NCBI GenBank assembly: GCA_022432975.1
Contig: CM039502.1
Location: 1,230,375-1,294,374, forward strand
DNA: 64,000 nucleotides
Source of the DNA: Begonia masoniana
Lineage: Eukaryota; Streptophyta; Magnoliopsida; Cucurbitales; Begoniaceae
Reading direction: 5' to 3'
Shown: one piece after another, positions 1 through 12,314 of the stretch
Layout: each line of letters opens with the position of its first letter
Numbering within the stretch: position 1 is the stretch's first letter
Notes under the pieces: generated by a model
What the model saw: only the letters and a program-made list of their open reading frames with translations
What the model was told of the DNA's origin: nothing
Database searches by the model: none
Program-made: the position numbers and the translations under genes

Positions 1-1860
1 CACTGGTACACGTGGCAGCTTTTTATTGTTTTTAGAATGTGATTACCAGGTGGCCCTGGTTGGGGCTGACTAGGAGGCGCTGGACAATTAGTATTAACAA
101 TTTTAAAAAAAAAAAGTCTTGCCAAACCAATCTCTTTATGACACGTATCCCAGGGACAAAAAGTTCATTCCTATTTTTGAAATAAAAATAAAAATGAAGT
201 AATTTGATTTTTACTTCTAATTTTACAACTATTATATATAATATAAATAATTAAATTAAATGAATAACATATATAGAATGTATAATTAGAGAGTAGGATT
301 AAAGTGTAAATCTACTTTTACTGGTAAATTTTGTTTGTTAATTTATTTGATTTGTCATATTTTGTCGGTATAAAATGGTGGGCTAATTTGCGACCTACCT
401 AGTCAGCATGTTACAATAACAAAGTCATCCACTAGACAAGTCAAACTATAAGTCTAGTTATTGGGTTTGCAAGCTCTTCTTGAATCGGGCGAGATGAGTT
501 TGTTAACGAAATAGATTGAGAGTTTATTCATTGTCGTAAAATTAAAGAAGAGAAACGAAAGAGGAGGAAAAAGGAGGGGCTACTTATAGAGAGGATAGAG
601 AAATTAAGGTAGAAGATGAACGGAAAATGTGATAGGCCCAAGAGAAAAGGAAGGATAAAGTTGGGAGATTAATGGTTTAGATAAATAGGTGAGATGTGGA
701 AGGGTGTAACACAAAGATGTATGACATGACAATGTAAGATAAAAATTAAAATAACATAAAAAATTTTAATGACTATCTCGTTTTACATCACACACCCTCC
801 AAACACCACTGCCTAAGCCACAGTCAACGTGACTCCCACTCGACCCGACCTCAACCTTCTTCATGCAATTGGCTCTATTTCAATTGTGTCGTTAAACTTT
901 AGAGTTTAAACAACTATTAGTAAATTTTTATTAATTTTTTTTATAACACCGACAAAATAATTTCATGTAATTAAAGAATTTGATTAGAATTTCACATCTA
1001 ATGTTTTTTTATTTTTCATCTATATGACTATTTTAATATAGGTGGAAAACCATGTCCTAAGAATCTTCCCACCTTATCAAAATAAACTTAAAAAATAATT
1101 ATGTTCTAGAAATTTCTTTGTATGTTCAACGTTACAAAGCATCCCTACCTTTATCAAAAATCAAATAATCTTATAAAAATCCAAATTTCCAACTATAATT
1201 TGACTTCGAGCTGTCCATTATTAATGAAGCGTGCCTTAGGCAATTGTTGACTATTTTTTCATTTATATGACTATTTTGTGACGTCTTAAAATTATTCCTA
1301 TGTGAGACTCAATAAATAAAGCACGACCAATAAATTAAGACGGTCTTCTCCAAAATCGACTTAAAAATAATTTTGTACTCGAAATTTTTTCGTAAGTTCA
1401 ATGTTATAAAGCATCCCTACCTCGAACAAAAATCAATTGATCTTATACAAAATCTGAATTTCTAACTATAATTTGACTTCGTTCGATATTTCATCCAATA
1501 TATTCGATTATTTACGAAGCGTGCCTTGGCAATTATTGACTTTACTAACATTAAACTTTCAAGGAATTAATAGTCATCTTCTAGAAATGCTAAATGTTAT
1601 TGATTTAGGTCGTGTATTATGACTAATCTCATAGATTTAGACATAATAACTTGGGACGACATATTTGACTCGTGCCAAATATGAATGAATTTTCAATTAT
1701 GGGAAGTAATTTTATGCTTAGTGAAGGCTTAAAAAGTCGTTGACCGATACGTTGAAAAGTGGTACATTGAAAACAATGGTGTTCAATCGTCGTTGCCAGA
1801 CTTCCGCTTTTCGTCTAACCTTCTCTCTTCCTCCCTCTACGCAATCTAAGTCTGTGAATT
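1..1860. other. AT-rich intergenic spacer with an old ~280-bp-offset duplication
   Basis: No coding signal was found. Two diverged copies of one segment lie about 280 bp apart (roughly 1078-1251 and 1352-1541). They share blocks such as 'aaagcatccctacct', 'aactataatttgacttcg' and 'gaagcgtgcctt'. This looks like an aged local duplication or two relics of one repeat family. The last ~100 bases before 1888 are pyrimidine-rich and probably hold the 5'UTR of the methylesterase-like gene. Confidence 0.5.
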
Positions 1861-1887
1861 CAGGCGGATTCTCCGAAGATTAGAGCT

Positions 1888-3554
1888 ATGGGAAACGGAT
1901 TGACATGTTTTGCAGCTGGACGGACAATTCCGACGAAGAAATCCTCCAAGCGATCAACCTCGCGTTTCGACTTCTCCACCGGGGAAACTGTTTCAGCCTC
2001 TTCCTCCGCCACGAAAACAAATAAAAACGGCGATGATTCTTTGAAAATAAACGAGGAGGCTCTCGTTGCAGCTATACTTCTGGCGGAGCAGCACCGGCGA
2101 AGTTCTCTCCAATTCAATCGTTCTGCTTCCGTCGCTCATCCACCGCAAACGGCGAAGAAGCAGAGGTTTCCGAGGAGTTCGAGTGCAAGGCAACAACCAA
2201 ACTCCGACCCTGTAATTCCCACTCATCGCTTTCCTCTTCAGGTTCCGTTTCATCTTCTTCCTCTATATTTTCTTTATATTAATTATTCTCTCACGTGATT
2301 GACTTCGCTTGATATGATCTCCAGTTCTAGCCAACATCGTAGATTTTTATATTTCTCAAAAAAATGCTATATTTGTTCCTGTAGGATAGGAAGATGGATG
2401 GTTTAGAAACAAGACATTTTGTTCTCGTCCATGGCGGAGGTTATGGAGCTTGGTGTTGGTATAAAACGATGACGCTTTTGGAAGAAAGTGGATACAAAGT
2501 TGATGCAATTGACCTAGCAGGCTCTGGAGTTCATCCTTCTAACTCCAGTTCCATCACTTCTCTTGCACACTATGCAGACCCTCTCACTCGTCTTCTCCGG
2601 CAATTAAACGACGAAGATAAGGTTAGTTCTTCACTTCGATCTTCGATAATCGGGTTTTGAATATGATTTTATTTTATCCTAAGATCGAAGATAGTGACAT
2701 TGTAACATGACAACCTTAATTTTATGTTTTTAGGTAATTTTGGTGGGTCATGATGTTGGGGGAGTTTGTATTTCATATGCAATGGAGATGTTTCCAAGTA
2801 AAATCTCAAAAGCCATATTCATTGCAGCTACAATGTTGACAAATGGGCAGTCTGCTCTCCACTTATTATCCAAACAGGTTCATCTCTCATTCATCCTCTG
2901 ACATCCTCATCTTATAGATTCAACTGTTACAAATGTTATCATAGAAATCAAGATCTTGCATTGTTTAAATGAGATATTGAGTTTTACTTTATAAGTAAAA
3001 CAAATCGTGCGGATCGAAGCACAGAGTCTTAAAAAGACAATTTTTCCGAAAAAGCAATGCATTTTTTTTTTTTTTGCAGGCAGAAATGAATGATCTGATG
3101 CAAAATGCTCAGGTATTTGAGCATGCAAATGGGAATGATCAACCTCCGACGGCCATAAACCTCGACAAAGCACTCCTAAAAGACTTGCTATTCGGTCGAA
3201 GTCCGGCCAAGGTACGTAAAGCATAACATCTCGAGTTCAAATAATCGATGAAAATGAGTTAAAATGACGTAGTTTTGAATTCAGGACGTTGCTTTAGCAA
3301 CATTATCGATGAGGCCAATCCCTTTTCCGCCAATGATGGAGAAGCTGAGAGTTTCAGAAAAAAGGTATGGGAGTGTGAAGAGATTCTACGTAGGAACTGA
3401 AGACGACTGTGCAATTTCTTCTTCCACGCAGGAAGCCATGATCAACTCAAACCCTCCCCACAAGGTCTTCTGGCTCAAAAACTCAGACCATTCTCCCTTC
3501 TTCTCTAGGCCTCAAGCCCTCCATAAAATATTACTTGAAATATCACTCATTTAA
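1888..3554 (+). CDS. Methylesterase (MES) family alpha/beta hydrolase, plastid-type MES11/MES15-like, Ser-to-Asp at the nucleophile
   Basis: Five exons keep one frame: 1888-2241, 2385-2621, 2734-2877, 3080-3211 and 3285-3554, giving 378 residues. This is near the size of the long, N-terminally extended MES proteins. Residues 1-118 form a Ser/Arg-rich, low-complexity extension typical of the predicted plastid subgroup. The hydrolase domain opens with 'HFVLVHGGGYGAWCWYK' (lid/oxyanion region), and the C-terminal His lies in 'SDHSPFF' (about residue 358). The nucleophile elbow, normally GHSxGG, reads G-H-D-V-G-G, with Asp about residue 204. Known members hydrolyse methyl esters of salicylate, jasmonate or auxin; from memory, a minority of the 20 Arabidopsis members lack the Ser and are not expected to be active esterases. 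Ester hydrolysis is therefore doubtful here. The start is the first ATG of the extended frame. Confidence 0.9.
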
Positions 3555-4273
3555 TTGCCATCATAGTGAGTTGTAGTTGTAAATCCACTCGAATACGAGA
3601 AACATCTACGTTGTTATAACTGTTATGTTTGCTTATATTTCTAGAAACATTCTTAATTTATTCGCTAAATTCAACACATGTATATCACGTTTTTCATTTT
3701 ATTAACTTATTTGACCAAGTTACTAACTCTTTCAACAAATTAAAAACTGATTTTGTCGATCGTCTCTCTGAGTTTGAAATCAATAGACAGAAGATCGACA
3801 AAGTTCATAATTGGTTAGAAATCGCCAAAGAGATTAGCAATTTTGTTAAAACAACTGATTGAATAGAAAATGTAAATAAATGCGTTGGATTTAACGGATA
3901 AATTGACTGCAATATCTAAATTGATGATTAATGAAACGTGAATGTTTAAATATAATTCAAGGTATAATACGAAATGACCTGAGATATTATAGTTTATTTG
4001 CACTGTACATGTTTAATTATCGTAAATATTATTGCCTCACGATAATAAATGTTTTTAGAAATTTTTTGAAAAATGCATTTTTGTTGACGATATAACAAAA
4101 AATGAAATGAGAAAACATAGAATTATCTATTTTGAGATTTAATTAATTATAGAAAATATATGAGAAAAAAAAAGAATATATGCATTTTTATAGAATTAAT
4201 TAAATATAGTAAATATATTAATTAATTAATTATACATCTGGAGGTAATTATTTTGAAAAATCTGAACCGCCCC

Positions 4274-4282
4274 TATATATAA
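4274..4282 (+). promoter_or_regulatory. TATA box of the SPIRAL1-like gene
   Basis: The sequence 'tatatataa' lies about 30 bp upstream of a pyrimidine-rich leader. That leader ends in a donor (caccag|gtatgc, intron from 4387). Transcription probably starts near 4300-4310. The 5'UTR intron runs to an acceptor at 5655, 26 bp before the start codon. Position and spacing are seen directly; the start site is inferred. Confidence 0.55.
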
Positions 4283-5681
4283 CGTACAGATACATTACAG
4301 TTTCTTCGAGCACTAAGCTACTGGTTTCTTCCTTCAGTCTCGCTGCTATTCTGAGCTTCGCCAGATCTGATCTCATCAACCACCAGGTATGCTTCGAATC
4401 TCTTGTTCTAGCCCTAGATCACCTTCTATCGGCTGAGATCTTGGGGTAGTATTGCACTTTTATGCTTCGACTTCCATCTTTCAGATCCTGCAACTGATCG
4501 GGCTGTTTTTTCTTTTTGAATAATGTTGAATTGCCTTTTGGACGAATTAATCCACCGTTTTTTTGGTGGATTTTCAGTCAGAATTTAATTTGCTTTTAAG
4601 ATGGCGACGTGCATTTCATTCGTAGATCTATTTTCTTTTCTGTTTTAATTTTCTTTAGTGCGCGGACATTTCTCTTGCTTTTGTTTGAGCTGGATTTTTA
4701 GTCTAGGATTTTGTCATGCGGTAGACTACAGTTTCAATTAATTGTATGATGATGTGATGAGGGTTTACACGGATAATATTATATGTAGAACTTTTCTTAA
4801 CTTATAGTATGCGTATGTCGAATATTTTGTAAGTGGATATAGAACCTGGGTTTCGCACTTGTGTTTGAAAGAATAGAAACAGATGAAAGAATATATGTTG
4901 TGCATATAATTACAATGCGATATATCCTCTTAATGAAATCTTCTTTTGTCTACCGACATTGTCATTCTGAGAGATTTTGTGTTACTGGATGAGGAGGAGG
5001 TCGAACAGTATAGTTAAATTGTCTTGTTGTGAACGTGTGTAAAAAATTTCAAGTAGAAGATTAGGCTTATATATTATATATTTTTGCTACTGTTTTATCT
5101 TTTTTTTTTTTTTTTTTTTTTTTTAAGAATAGAGAATAACACCCTTATTTATGATGTATCTCAACTTTCTGTGATGTGGTATCAAATTTTACTTGATAAA
5201 ACTAATTATGTAAGCCTTGATAGGATTGAGAAAACAACTGGGAACTTGAGCCATCATTTTTAGAGAAGTTTAATCCTTGAAATAATAGCAAAGTAAGCAT
5301 GAATACGTTGAAATGAGGACAGTGAGGTCTGAGAATCAAGGTAGGTAATTGGTCTGGTGCTGTTTCTAAGACTCACTTCTGCTGTGAATCCTAATAAGGT
5401 TATGTTTATGGTAATCGTTCACATTCTGCTAAAGAATAGATTATAAAAGTAATAATCCCTAAACGATGCTGCCACAAATTCCACCCCGGAAAACCAAATT
5501 TTGATTAATGTTTAGAGTTTAAGTTCATTGTTCACTGTAGTATATTTTATGGTCGTTTGCAATTTAGCTCTTATTATTTATTGGTTATAGCCATGAAAGT
5601 TATACATTATAATTCATTTTGAGCATTGTTATTACTCCCCTGGTTGGATGTTCAGGACACTCATTTGGAAAATCTGAGAGC

Positions 5682-6883
5682 ATGGGTCGTGGAGTTAGTA
5701 GCGGCGGAGGACAGAGTTCATTGGGTTATCTCTTTGGGAGTGGAGAGTCTCCAAAAGAAGCCGCACCGTGCCCTCAACTATCTCCAAGCGAAGGGCTAAG
5801 TGCAAATAATGGAGCTACACCAAAATCTGTAACTCCACCAGCTCCACCCGTTGATATTGCGAAGCAAATTCCTGCTGGTATCCATAGTACTTCTACAAAC
5901 AACTATTTGAGGGCTGATGGTCAGAATACTGGCAACTTCATCACGGTATGACAAGAAATTTGATATTTGCTAATCACCTAATGCGATTGAGAAGAAATTG
6001 ACTGTCCTGATTATGACAGGAATAAGGGTGTGAACCATAATTCATTCTGTCATCTGAACAAAACAAGGAATCAAATATAACCATGTAGGGTATTCATTTT
6101 TCAAAATCTATATAATTTAACTCTTTCTAGTTACTTCAAAATGTAAATTGAATTAGATCACAAACAATAACAAATTATGCGTACATGGTCAAAGTGGAGT
6201 GAGAGGGGAGATCATGAGCTCACCTGCATAGATTTGTTGATGCAGTTTTGTCGGAACACTTGGTACTATGCTTGTTAATTGTTCAGTCTTTGTCAGCTAC
6301 TATTTTGGCAGCTAGTTGTTGAAATAAAATGTCAGAAAATGCAGTCTTTAGCTTAGGAAAGATTGTTATCTGTGCTTATTCAAACTCTCCATTGTTCATT
6401 AATAATGGAAGACAATTTTCTTATGGGTAATGCTACATTGATAGAATTGTTATGGTATAAAAAAATATTGAAAACACCATGTCTGGACTTAGAATTAGAG
6501 TATAAAATCAGAGTGTCAATGTAACATTATTATTTTTTGATGGCATAGTCTATTATCCCACCGAATACTTGTTACTTTTCTTAGTGGGTTGATGAGAACT
6601 AAGATTGGCATGAAACACAAAGTACCCCTTTGTAAACTAGTTCTTAAAGTGGCTTTCAGCTGTGGATTCTTCATATTGTGTCGACAGGTTTCCAGATTAC
6701 GATCAATTTTCTCAGATGCTAATGCACTCTTGATTTAAATTACAAGCATGCATTTTTTGTTGAGCAAGTTCCTTTTTTTTTGGGGTGTAGGATCGGCCAT
6801 CAACCAAGGTCCACGCAGCCCCAGGTGGAGGATCTTCCCTTGGTTACCTGTTTGGCAATGGTCCCGGAGGACCTGAAAAATGA
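5682..6883 (+). CDS. SPIRAL1-like microtubule-associated protein
   Basis: Two coding exons (5682-5945, 6791-6883) encode 118 residues, almost the exact size of SPR1/SP1L proteins. A noncoding first exon around 4305-4386 and a ~1.27-kb 5'UTR intron precede them. Both hallmark family repeats are present: N-terminal 'SSGGGQSSLGYLFG' (about residues 6-19) and C-terminal 'GGGSSLGYLFGNG' shortly before the stop. The middle is a Pro/Ser/Thr/Asn-rich disordered linker. Family members bind cortical microtubules and plus ends and keep cell expansion straight, redundantly with SPR1. The start codon (MGRGVSSGGG) follows the UTR acceptor by 26 bp and matches the family N-terminus. A longer in-frame upstream reading (from 5619) lies in the intron and is not used. 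No defect is seen. Confidence 0.94.
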
Positions 6884-6989
6884 GATGTTCCATGGCTATC
6901 ATATATTCCGAGTGAGGTAATTCTCCATCTTTAATGTGAACTATGGAAGAGATTTGGAGGTTTATGTGATGTATTATTAAGACGTGGTT

Positions 6990-7870
6990 ACTGGAATTTG
7001 TTCGACGAACAGTTACTTCAATTCTAAAACATATATATCTGCATCCTATCTATTTTTTCCCTCTCAATCTTTAATGCTTCCTTTGATGATGATCTAACCC
7101 ATTGAATTTTTTAAGAATCCGTTCAACTTAAACCTTCGATTTTTATTTTTTTGGAACAAAATTAAGTTCAAATTTACACGGTGAATAATTAGACTCGGTT
7201 ATTCAAATTAGGCACTGATTAAAACGATATTATAATACTCATATATTTTTTAATTTTAATATAAAAAGTTACAAAAAAAAATAAAAGAACCAAATAGACT
7301 AAAATTGGTCAAACACAGACTAGACCAACTAAAATAAATTCACCTGAAGATCCCAGAACCAGAAAAAATTACTTTGTCCAGTTAAAATTAAAAATTTATT
7401 TAAAATAATAAGTATATATTTAAATATCGGATAAATCTGACAGTTTTTCACTTTTATATTTTGCATTTAATGGCAGAAAAAGGTCGATAGAGAAAAGATC
7501 TGGAGAATCAAAAAGACGTATGAGTTAAAGTACACTCGTGAACTCTGTTCTATTTTCCAAAGAACCTGGACTCGTTCAAACACCGTACATCTTCTTTTAA
7601 CTCCTTATCCAACGGCTAGGATTATCCACCTTCTATGACATCGCCGCCTGACATTACTAATCTCCTCCGCTCTCCATTCACCACGTGCCCCCTACGCAGT
7701 TGGTGGGCCCTTTCGGTCATTATCACCCAAAAGATACCCATTTTTCATTTTCGACAACCTCTTTTAACCGGTTCAAACTTACTGCCATCTTCTCTATTTA
7801 TTCACGTCACCCCCGTGATATCTTCTAAGTTTCGCTCTGAATCATCACTCTCCAAACCTTTTCTCTCTGG
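6990..7870. other. Intergenic spacer and CYP78A upstream region
   Basis: No gene was seen. The left part is AT-rich. The last ~300 bp are C/T-rich, with a weak TATA-like 'ctatttattca' near 7794 and a pyrimidine-rich leader before the P450 start, consistent with its promoter and 5'UTR. Confidence 0.4.
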
Positions 7871-7894
7871 GTGTTTTCTCTCTTATTCTCCATT

Positions 7895-9536
7895 ATGATT
7901 CAGAGCGACTGTTTCTGGTTCATTCCGACGACAGTGTTTCAGTTTCATGTAAGCTTCGGAACGCTGCTTTGTGTTTTGCTTTTCGTGGCGGTTTTTGGCC
8001 TTTTTCTCGCTCCGGGAGGGCTTGCATGGGCTTTATCCAAGTCTGCGACGATACGTGGCCCCTCTGGTTTTTTGCTCACCGGTTTGCTCAACGTCTTCAA
8101 CGGTAGCACCCCTCATAGAGCGCTTGCAAAACTGGCTGCGAGGTTTAACTCTCTGCCTCTAATGGCGTTTTCCGTCGGCTTTACTCGTTTTATCATCTCT
8201 AGCCGCCCCGAAACTGCGAAAGAGATTCTGCACAGTTCTGCTTTTGCTGATAGGCCGTTAAAGGAGTCGGCTTACGAGCTACTGTTTCACAGAGCGATGG
8301 GGTTTGCGCCATATGGTGAGTACTGGAGAAACTTAAGGAGAATATCTGCTACCCACTTGTTTTGCCCGAAAAGAATAGCCGGTTTCGAAGGTCTACGGCG
8401 AGAAATAGGTCTGAAAATGGCGGAAGATATAATGAGTTCAATGGCTGAAAACGGCGAGGTTAAAATAAAGAAAATCATCCATTTTGGATCACTAAACAAT
8501 GTCATGATGACAGTGTTTGGGCGTCGCTATGATTTCGGTGAAACTGGAAATGGCATTGAGCTGGAGGCTATGGTGGCTGAAGGGTACGAGCTGCTGGGGA
8601 TTTTCAACTGGAGCGACCATTTTCCTCTTATAGGATGGTTGGATTTGCAGGGAGTAAGAACGAGGTCCAGAAAACTAGTCTCGGAGGTCAATTTATTTGT
8701 AGGAAAGATCATTGAAGATCATAGAAAGAAGAGAGCCGAAGGATTTGAAGGTTCTGTAAAAGATTTTGTTGACGTTTTGCTTGATTTGGAGGAAGAAGAC
8801 AAGCTTACTGACTCTGATATGACAGCTGTTTTATGGGTTAGTTCTTCTTCCTTGTCTGTATTTAACTGTGCACGATGAAATGTTGACTTTTTTTATCTTC
8901 ATTGACTGGACCTTTCACTTTTAGGAAATGATCTTTCGAGGAACTGATACAATCGCCATTCTTCTGGAATGGATTCTGGCAAGAATGGTCTTACACCCAG
9001 AAATTCAACTGAAAGCCCAGGCTGAAATCGATCAAGTGGTCTGTTTTTCAGAAGCCATAACGGATTCGCACATTCAAAATCTGTCATATCTCCAATGTAT
9101 CGTCAAGGAATGTCTCAGAATGCATCCACCTGGGCCTCTTCTGTCGTGGGCGCGTCTCGCCATTCACGACGTTTATATCGCCGGAGCTTTCGCCATTCCG
9201 GCAGGGACGACCGCCATGGTCAACATGTGGGCAATAACTCACGACCCAATGATTTGGCCGGAGCCTAACCAGTTTAAACCGGAGCGGTTCGTCGAACAGG
9301 ACGTAAGTTTGTTGGGTTCTGATTTGGCGTTGGCTCCGTTCGGAGCTGGAAGAAGGGTATGTCCAGGAAAAACCATGGCGTTGGCCACTATCCACCTCTG
9401 GCTCGCTCACTTGCTTCGAACGTTTACGTGGGTTCGTTCGAACGAGAAGGAAGTTGATTTAACAGAGGTCCTCAAGCTCTCTCTGGAGATGAAGACGCCA
9501 TTGATTTGCAAGGCCATTCCTAGGTCTTCTTTCTGA
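7895..9536 (+). CDS. Cytochrome P450 CYP78A family (KLUH/CYP78A5-like)
   Basis: Two exons (7895-8836, 8925-9536) give 517 residues, the usual CYP78A length and the conserved single-intron structure. A hydrophobic N-terminal anchor (about residues 14-45, '[17 protein letters not shown]') implies ER-membrane attachment. Seen in order: the [12 protein letters not shown] segment; '[14 protein letters not shown]' (C-helix); the oxygen-binding motif as R-G-T-D-T (about 319-323); ExxR as E-C-L-R (376-379); the PERF motif; and the haem loop '[10 protein letters not shown]' with Cys about 460. All key residues are present, so an active monooxygenase is expected. CYP78A enzymes act non-cell-autonomously on leaf, floral-organ and seed size and on plastochron; the substrate is unsettled. 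An upstream in-frame ATG at 7871 would add eight residues; I prefer 7895 because the hydrophobic anchor then sits as in the family. A Copia 5' LTR lies 168 bp after the stop. Confidence 0.95.
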
Positions 9537-9703
9537 ACTTGAAAAGAGCAGTAGTTTTCGAATTTTGTGAGCTTCACTTTCTAGTTTGTAGGCTGTGGTA
9601 AGAGCTCGACTGTGCTCGTTAATGGCAGCTTTTAGGTTTGGATTTCTCTGTTTTGTTTTGTTTTTTTTTTTTTTTTTGTGTGGGTTGAAGATGGATTAGT
9701 GTG

Positions 9704-9955
9704 TGTTAGTTTCGGGCTTGTCGGTACGTCTTGAATCTTAATATGAAACTAGGATTTTATGTTTATGTATAAATATATGTTTGAGTGGCAAAACTTATGA
9801 AACCTGGGTTTTATGTTTATGTATAAATATATGTTTGAGTGGCAAACCTGAGTTTATTTTGTTCGTGATTTTTTTTCTTTTAGAGTTTTCACGTAAATTT
9901 TGATATTTATTATTTTTTTGTTTTTTTTTCTTATTTTTAGTTCGGTTTTTCAACA
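9704..9955 (+). repeat. 5' LTR of the Copia element
   Basis: Starts TGTTAG and ends CAACA next to the degraded primer-binding site. It contains two copies of a ~55-bp unit that includes 'atgtttatgtataaatatat', the probable U3/R promoter area. It matches the 3' LTR at about 12064-12314 and, more weakly, the solo LTR at 31832-32082. Confidence 0.75.
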
Positions 9956-10689
9956 ATTGGTATTAACAGGTTTGATTTTTCGAAGGTATCAAACGTTTTT
10001 CAAGTTTGTAATTTTTTTAGTCGAAATTGAAATTTGGAAGGAAAAGAAAATAAAATAAAATAAAAATTTAATTTCTTTTGTATTTGCTCTGCGTGAAGAA
10101 ACAGAAAAAAAAAAAAAATAATTGTTCATTGTGATAGAGGAGAACTTATAGCTGCTCAAGAAGAAGAACTGAAGTGAAGAACAGAGAAGTCGCTGCCATT
10201 GCCGCATGTCAGGGAGAAGCGCCATGACTAAGATTCTGCCCCCGATTTGCTCAGCCGCAGAGCCCTTGTTCGTCTTCGATCAAAACTCGTCTTTGCACTC
10301 GTACAGAAGCATGAAGCGCAGCCGCCGTCCAAGAACCCACTGTCGACGCTACTCCAGTTGCTCAGAACAGCAGCAACCTCCGAGCGGCATTCCACCTTCC
10401 GTTCAGTCAGCCGACCGGCCAGTAACAGCAGTCCAACTTGTTCCATTTTTGGTATTTTTCATAGGTTATAAAATTTTGCATATTGATTACTTGGGTGCCG
10501 CGAATCTTCTGTTAATTTTGGACTCAATATTCTGAAATTTTTGTTTGTGAAATTTTTGGGTTCTGGAGTTTCTTTTGGAGGGTTGATATATTGTTTTGTT
10601 ATTTTTTTCTCGAAATAATTATCTTGTTGAGATATTGTTGGGAAAATATTCTGAATTTCGACATCATTAAAATATAATATTCCTTTGCT

Positions 10690-11215
10690 GGATAGGAATA
10701 CAAGATTTTTAATATGGCAGGTAAAGAAGCGAGACCTACTCGCTCAAATAGAATTGGATAACACGTTACTTGGTTTTGATAATATGTCTGAGTCTTGGTC
10801 AGAGGTGGAAAAACTCACAAGAGACAGAAAAATATTATCTCTGATTTGTCTACACTTGTCAGTCAAATTCAATTTTGGAGGATGTGTTGAATGTGAAATC
10901 TGCTGCTGAAGTATGATCGAAATTAGAAGAATTGTGCCAACATAAAACTCTCACGAGTAAGCTGTATTTGAAGCAACGATTATATTTTTATCATATGAGA
11001 GAATAATCTTCTATCGAATAACACTTGTGTGCATTCAAACAGATAATTTTGGATTTGGAAACTTTGTAGTGCAAATATGATGAAGATGATTTAGCTTTGA
11101 TTTTGTTATGCTCGTTGCCTGCTTCGTACAATATTTTTCGTGACACGATGTTATATAGTCGTGACACGCTAACCCTGAAGGGGTATATTTAAAAGGTTCT
11201 CTGCAGGTTTAACAT
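10690..11215 (+). pseudogene. Copia gag remnant
   Basis: The translation resembles the Copia gag N-terminal region: 'WQVKKRDLLAQIELDNTLLG', then after frameshifts pieces reading like LYLKQR, ILDLET, and 'SLPASYNIFRDTMLYSRDTL'. Several stops and frame changes interrupt it. It is followed abruptly by the C-terminal reverse transcriptase/RNase H part, so the central pol gene was deleted. Confidence 0.7.
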
Positions 11216-11945
11216 GAATAAATCTAAACCTGTTAGTATCCCATTAGCAACCAATTTCAAACTTTCATCTACTTTATGTCCTCAGTTAGATGATGAAGTT
11301 AATTATATGTCACAAGTTCCATATTCTAGTGCAGTGTGATCGCTTATGTATCCTATGGTTTACACACGTCCAAATTTATTTGATGCAGTCAGTGCAGTAA
11401 GTAGATACATGGCTAATCCAGGAAAGGAACACTGGAAAGCTGTTTAGTGAATTCTTAGGTATCTGCGGGGGATTTGTGATGTATGTCTTCAATTTGAAAG
11501 AAATAGAGATCCGGTAATTGGATACGTTGATTTTGACTATGCATGAAATCTTGATAATAGGAGATCTCTCATAGGATATGTTTTTACAGTTGGAGGTTGT
11601 GCCATCAGTTGGAGAGCTACTTTACAAGATACCGTCGCATTGTCTACTACAGAGGCAGAATATATGACTATTACAGAAGCATGCAAGGAAGCCATATGGT
11701 TGAAAGGTTTGTTCAGTGAGCTCAATAAAGAATTGTAGATTTCCACAATATTTTACTACAGTTAAAGTGCTATTTTTCTCACAAAAGAACAGATGTATCA
11801 TGAGAAGATGAAGTACATTGATATTCGTTATCATTTTGTTCGCGATATGATTGCTCGTGGTGATTTCGCAGTGAGTAAAATTAGTACTCATGATAACCCT
11901 GTTGATATGATGACCAAAATTTTGCCACATCCAAGTTTAAACATT
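11216..11945 (+). pseudogene. Copia reverse transcriptase C-terminus plus RNase H remnant
   Basis: Recognisable blocks in three mutually shifted frames: KPVSIPLATNFKLS, 'YMSQVPYSSAV', 'SRYMANPGKEHWKAV', 'GYVDFDYA', '[18 protein letters not shown]', '[20 protein letters not shown]', and a final '[18 protein letters not shown]'. This is the usual order at the end of Copia pol. Internal stops make it non-functional. Confidence 0.8.
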
Positions 11946-12063
11946 GTTTGAGTTTGGTTGGTATTAGTTGCTGCTTTCGCCCTGAGGGGCTTTTGTGGTG
12001 GAGAAGCTTCACTGAAGTTTTAGAATATATTTTATGTAGTAGAATTCGTGTCAAAGTGGAGAT

Positions 12064-12314
12064 TGTTAGTTTCAGTGTGACCCGATTTCTGTCTGGGTCA
12101 GGCCAGTACGGCCCACGTTGTGAACCTCAATATGACTAGAGTTTTATGTTTATGTATAAATATATATTTAAATAGCAAAATTCATTGTACTTTAATTTTA
12201 CATAGTGATTTCTCCTCTGCCAGTGATTTTTCTCTTTCTAAGGTTTCTACGTAAATCTTAGTGTCCACTATTTTCTCGTTTTTCTTTTTTAGTTTCCTTT
12301 TTGATTTTTCAACT
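12064..12314 (+). repeat. 3' LTR of the Copia element
   Basis: Begins TGTTAG directly after a purine-rich tract (gtggagat) and shares the 'ttttatgtttatgtataaat' block, a 'cacgt/tacgtaaat' block and the terminal 'tttttcaac' with the 5' LTR. The right edge is set by comparison with the 5' LTR and is accurate to a few bases. Confidence 0.75.

Larger units (their letters stand above)
9704..12314 (+). mobile_element. Internally deleted Ty1/Copia retrotransposon with both LTRs
   Basis: The 5' LTR (about 9704-9955) and 3' LTR (about 12064-12314) begin TGTTAG and share blocks such as 'ttttatgtttatgtataaat'. The 5' LTR carries its own ~55-bp tandem duplication. A degraded Met-tRNA-type primer site (ttggtattaacagg) follows the 5' LTR, and a purine-rich tract (agtggagattg) precedes the 3' LTR. 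Imperfect target repeats GTGTG/GTTTG flank it. About 10690-11215 encodes gag-like sequence (KKRDLLAQIELDNTLLGF). About 11216-11945 encodes the reverse transcriptase C-terminus and RNase H with frameshifts ([24 protein letters not shown]). Protease, integrase and most reverse transcriptase are missing. The element is non-autonomous and decayed, and it inserted just downstream of the P450 in the same orientation. Confidence 0.85.

Noticed and set aside
3629..3862. 77-residue reading after the methylesterase stop
   Set aside because: AT-rich 3' flank, no Kozak-like context or family match.
10206..10535. 109-residue reading and overlapping 72-74-residue readings
   Set aside because: They fall in the GC-richer leader between the Copia 5' LTR and gag, open in several frames at once.
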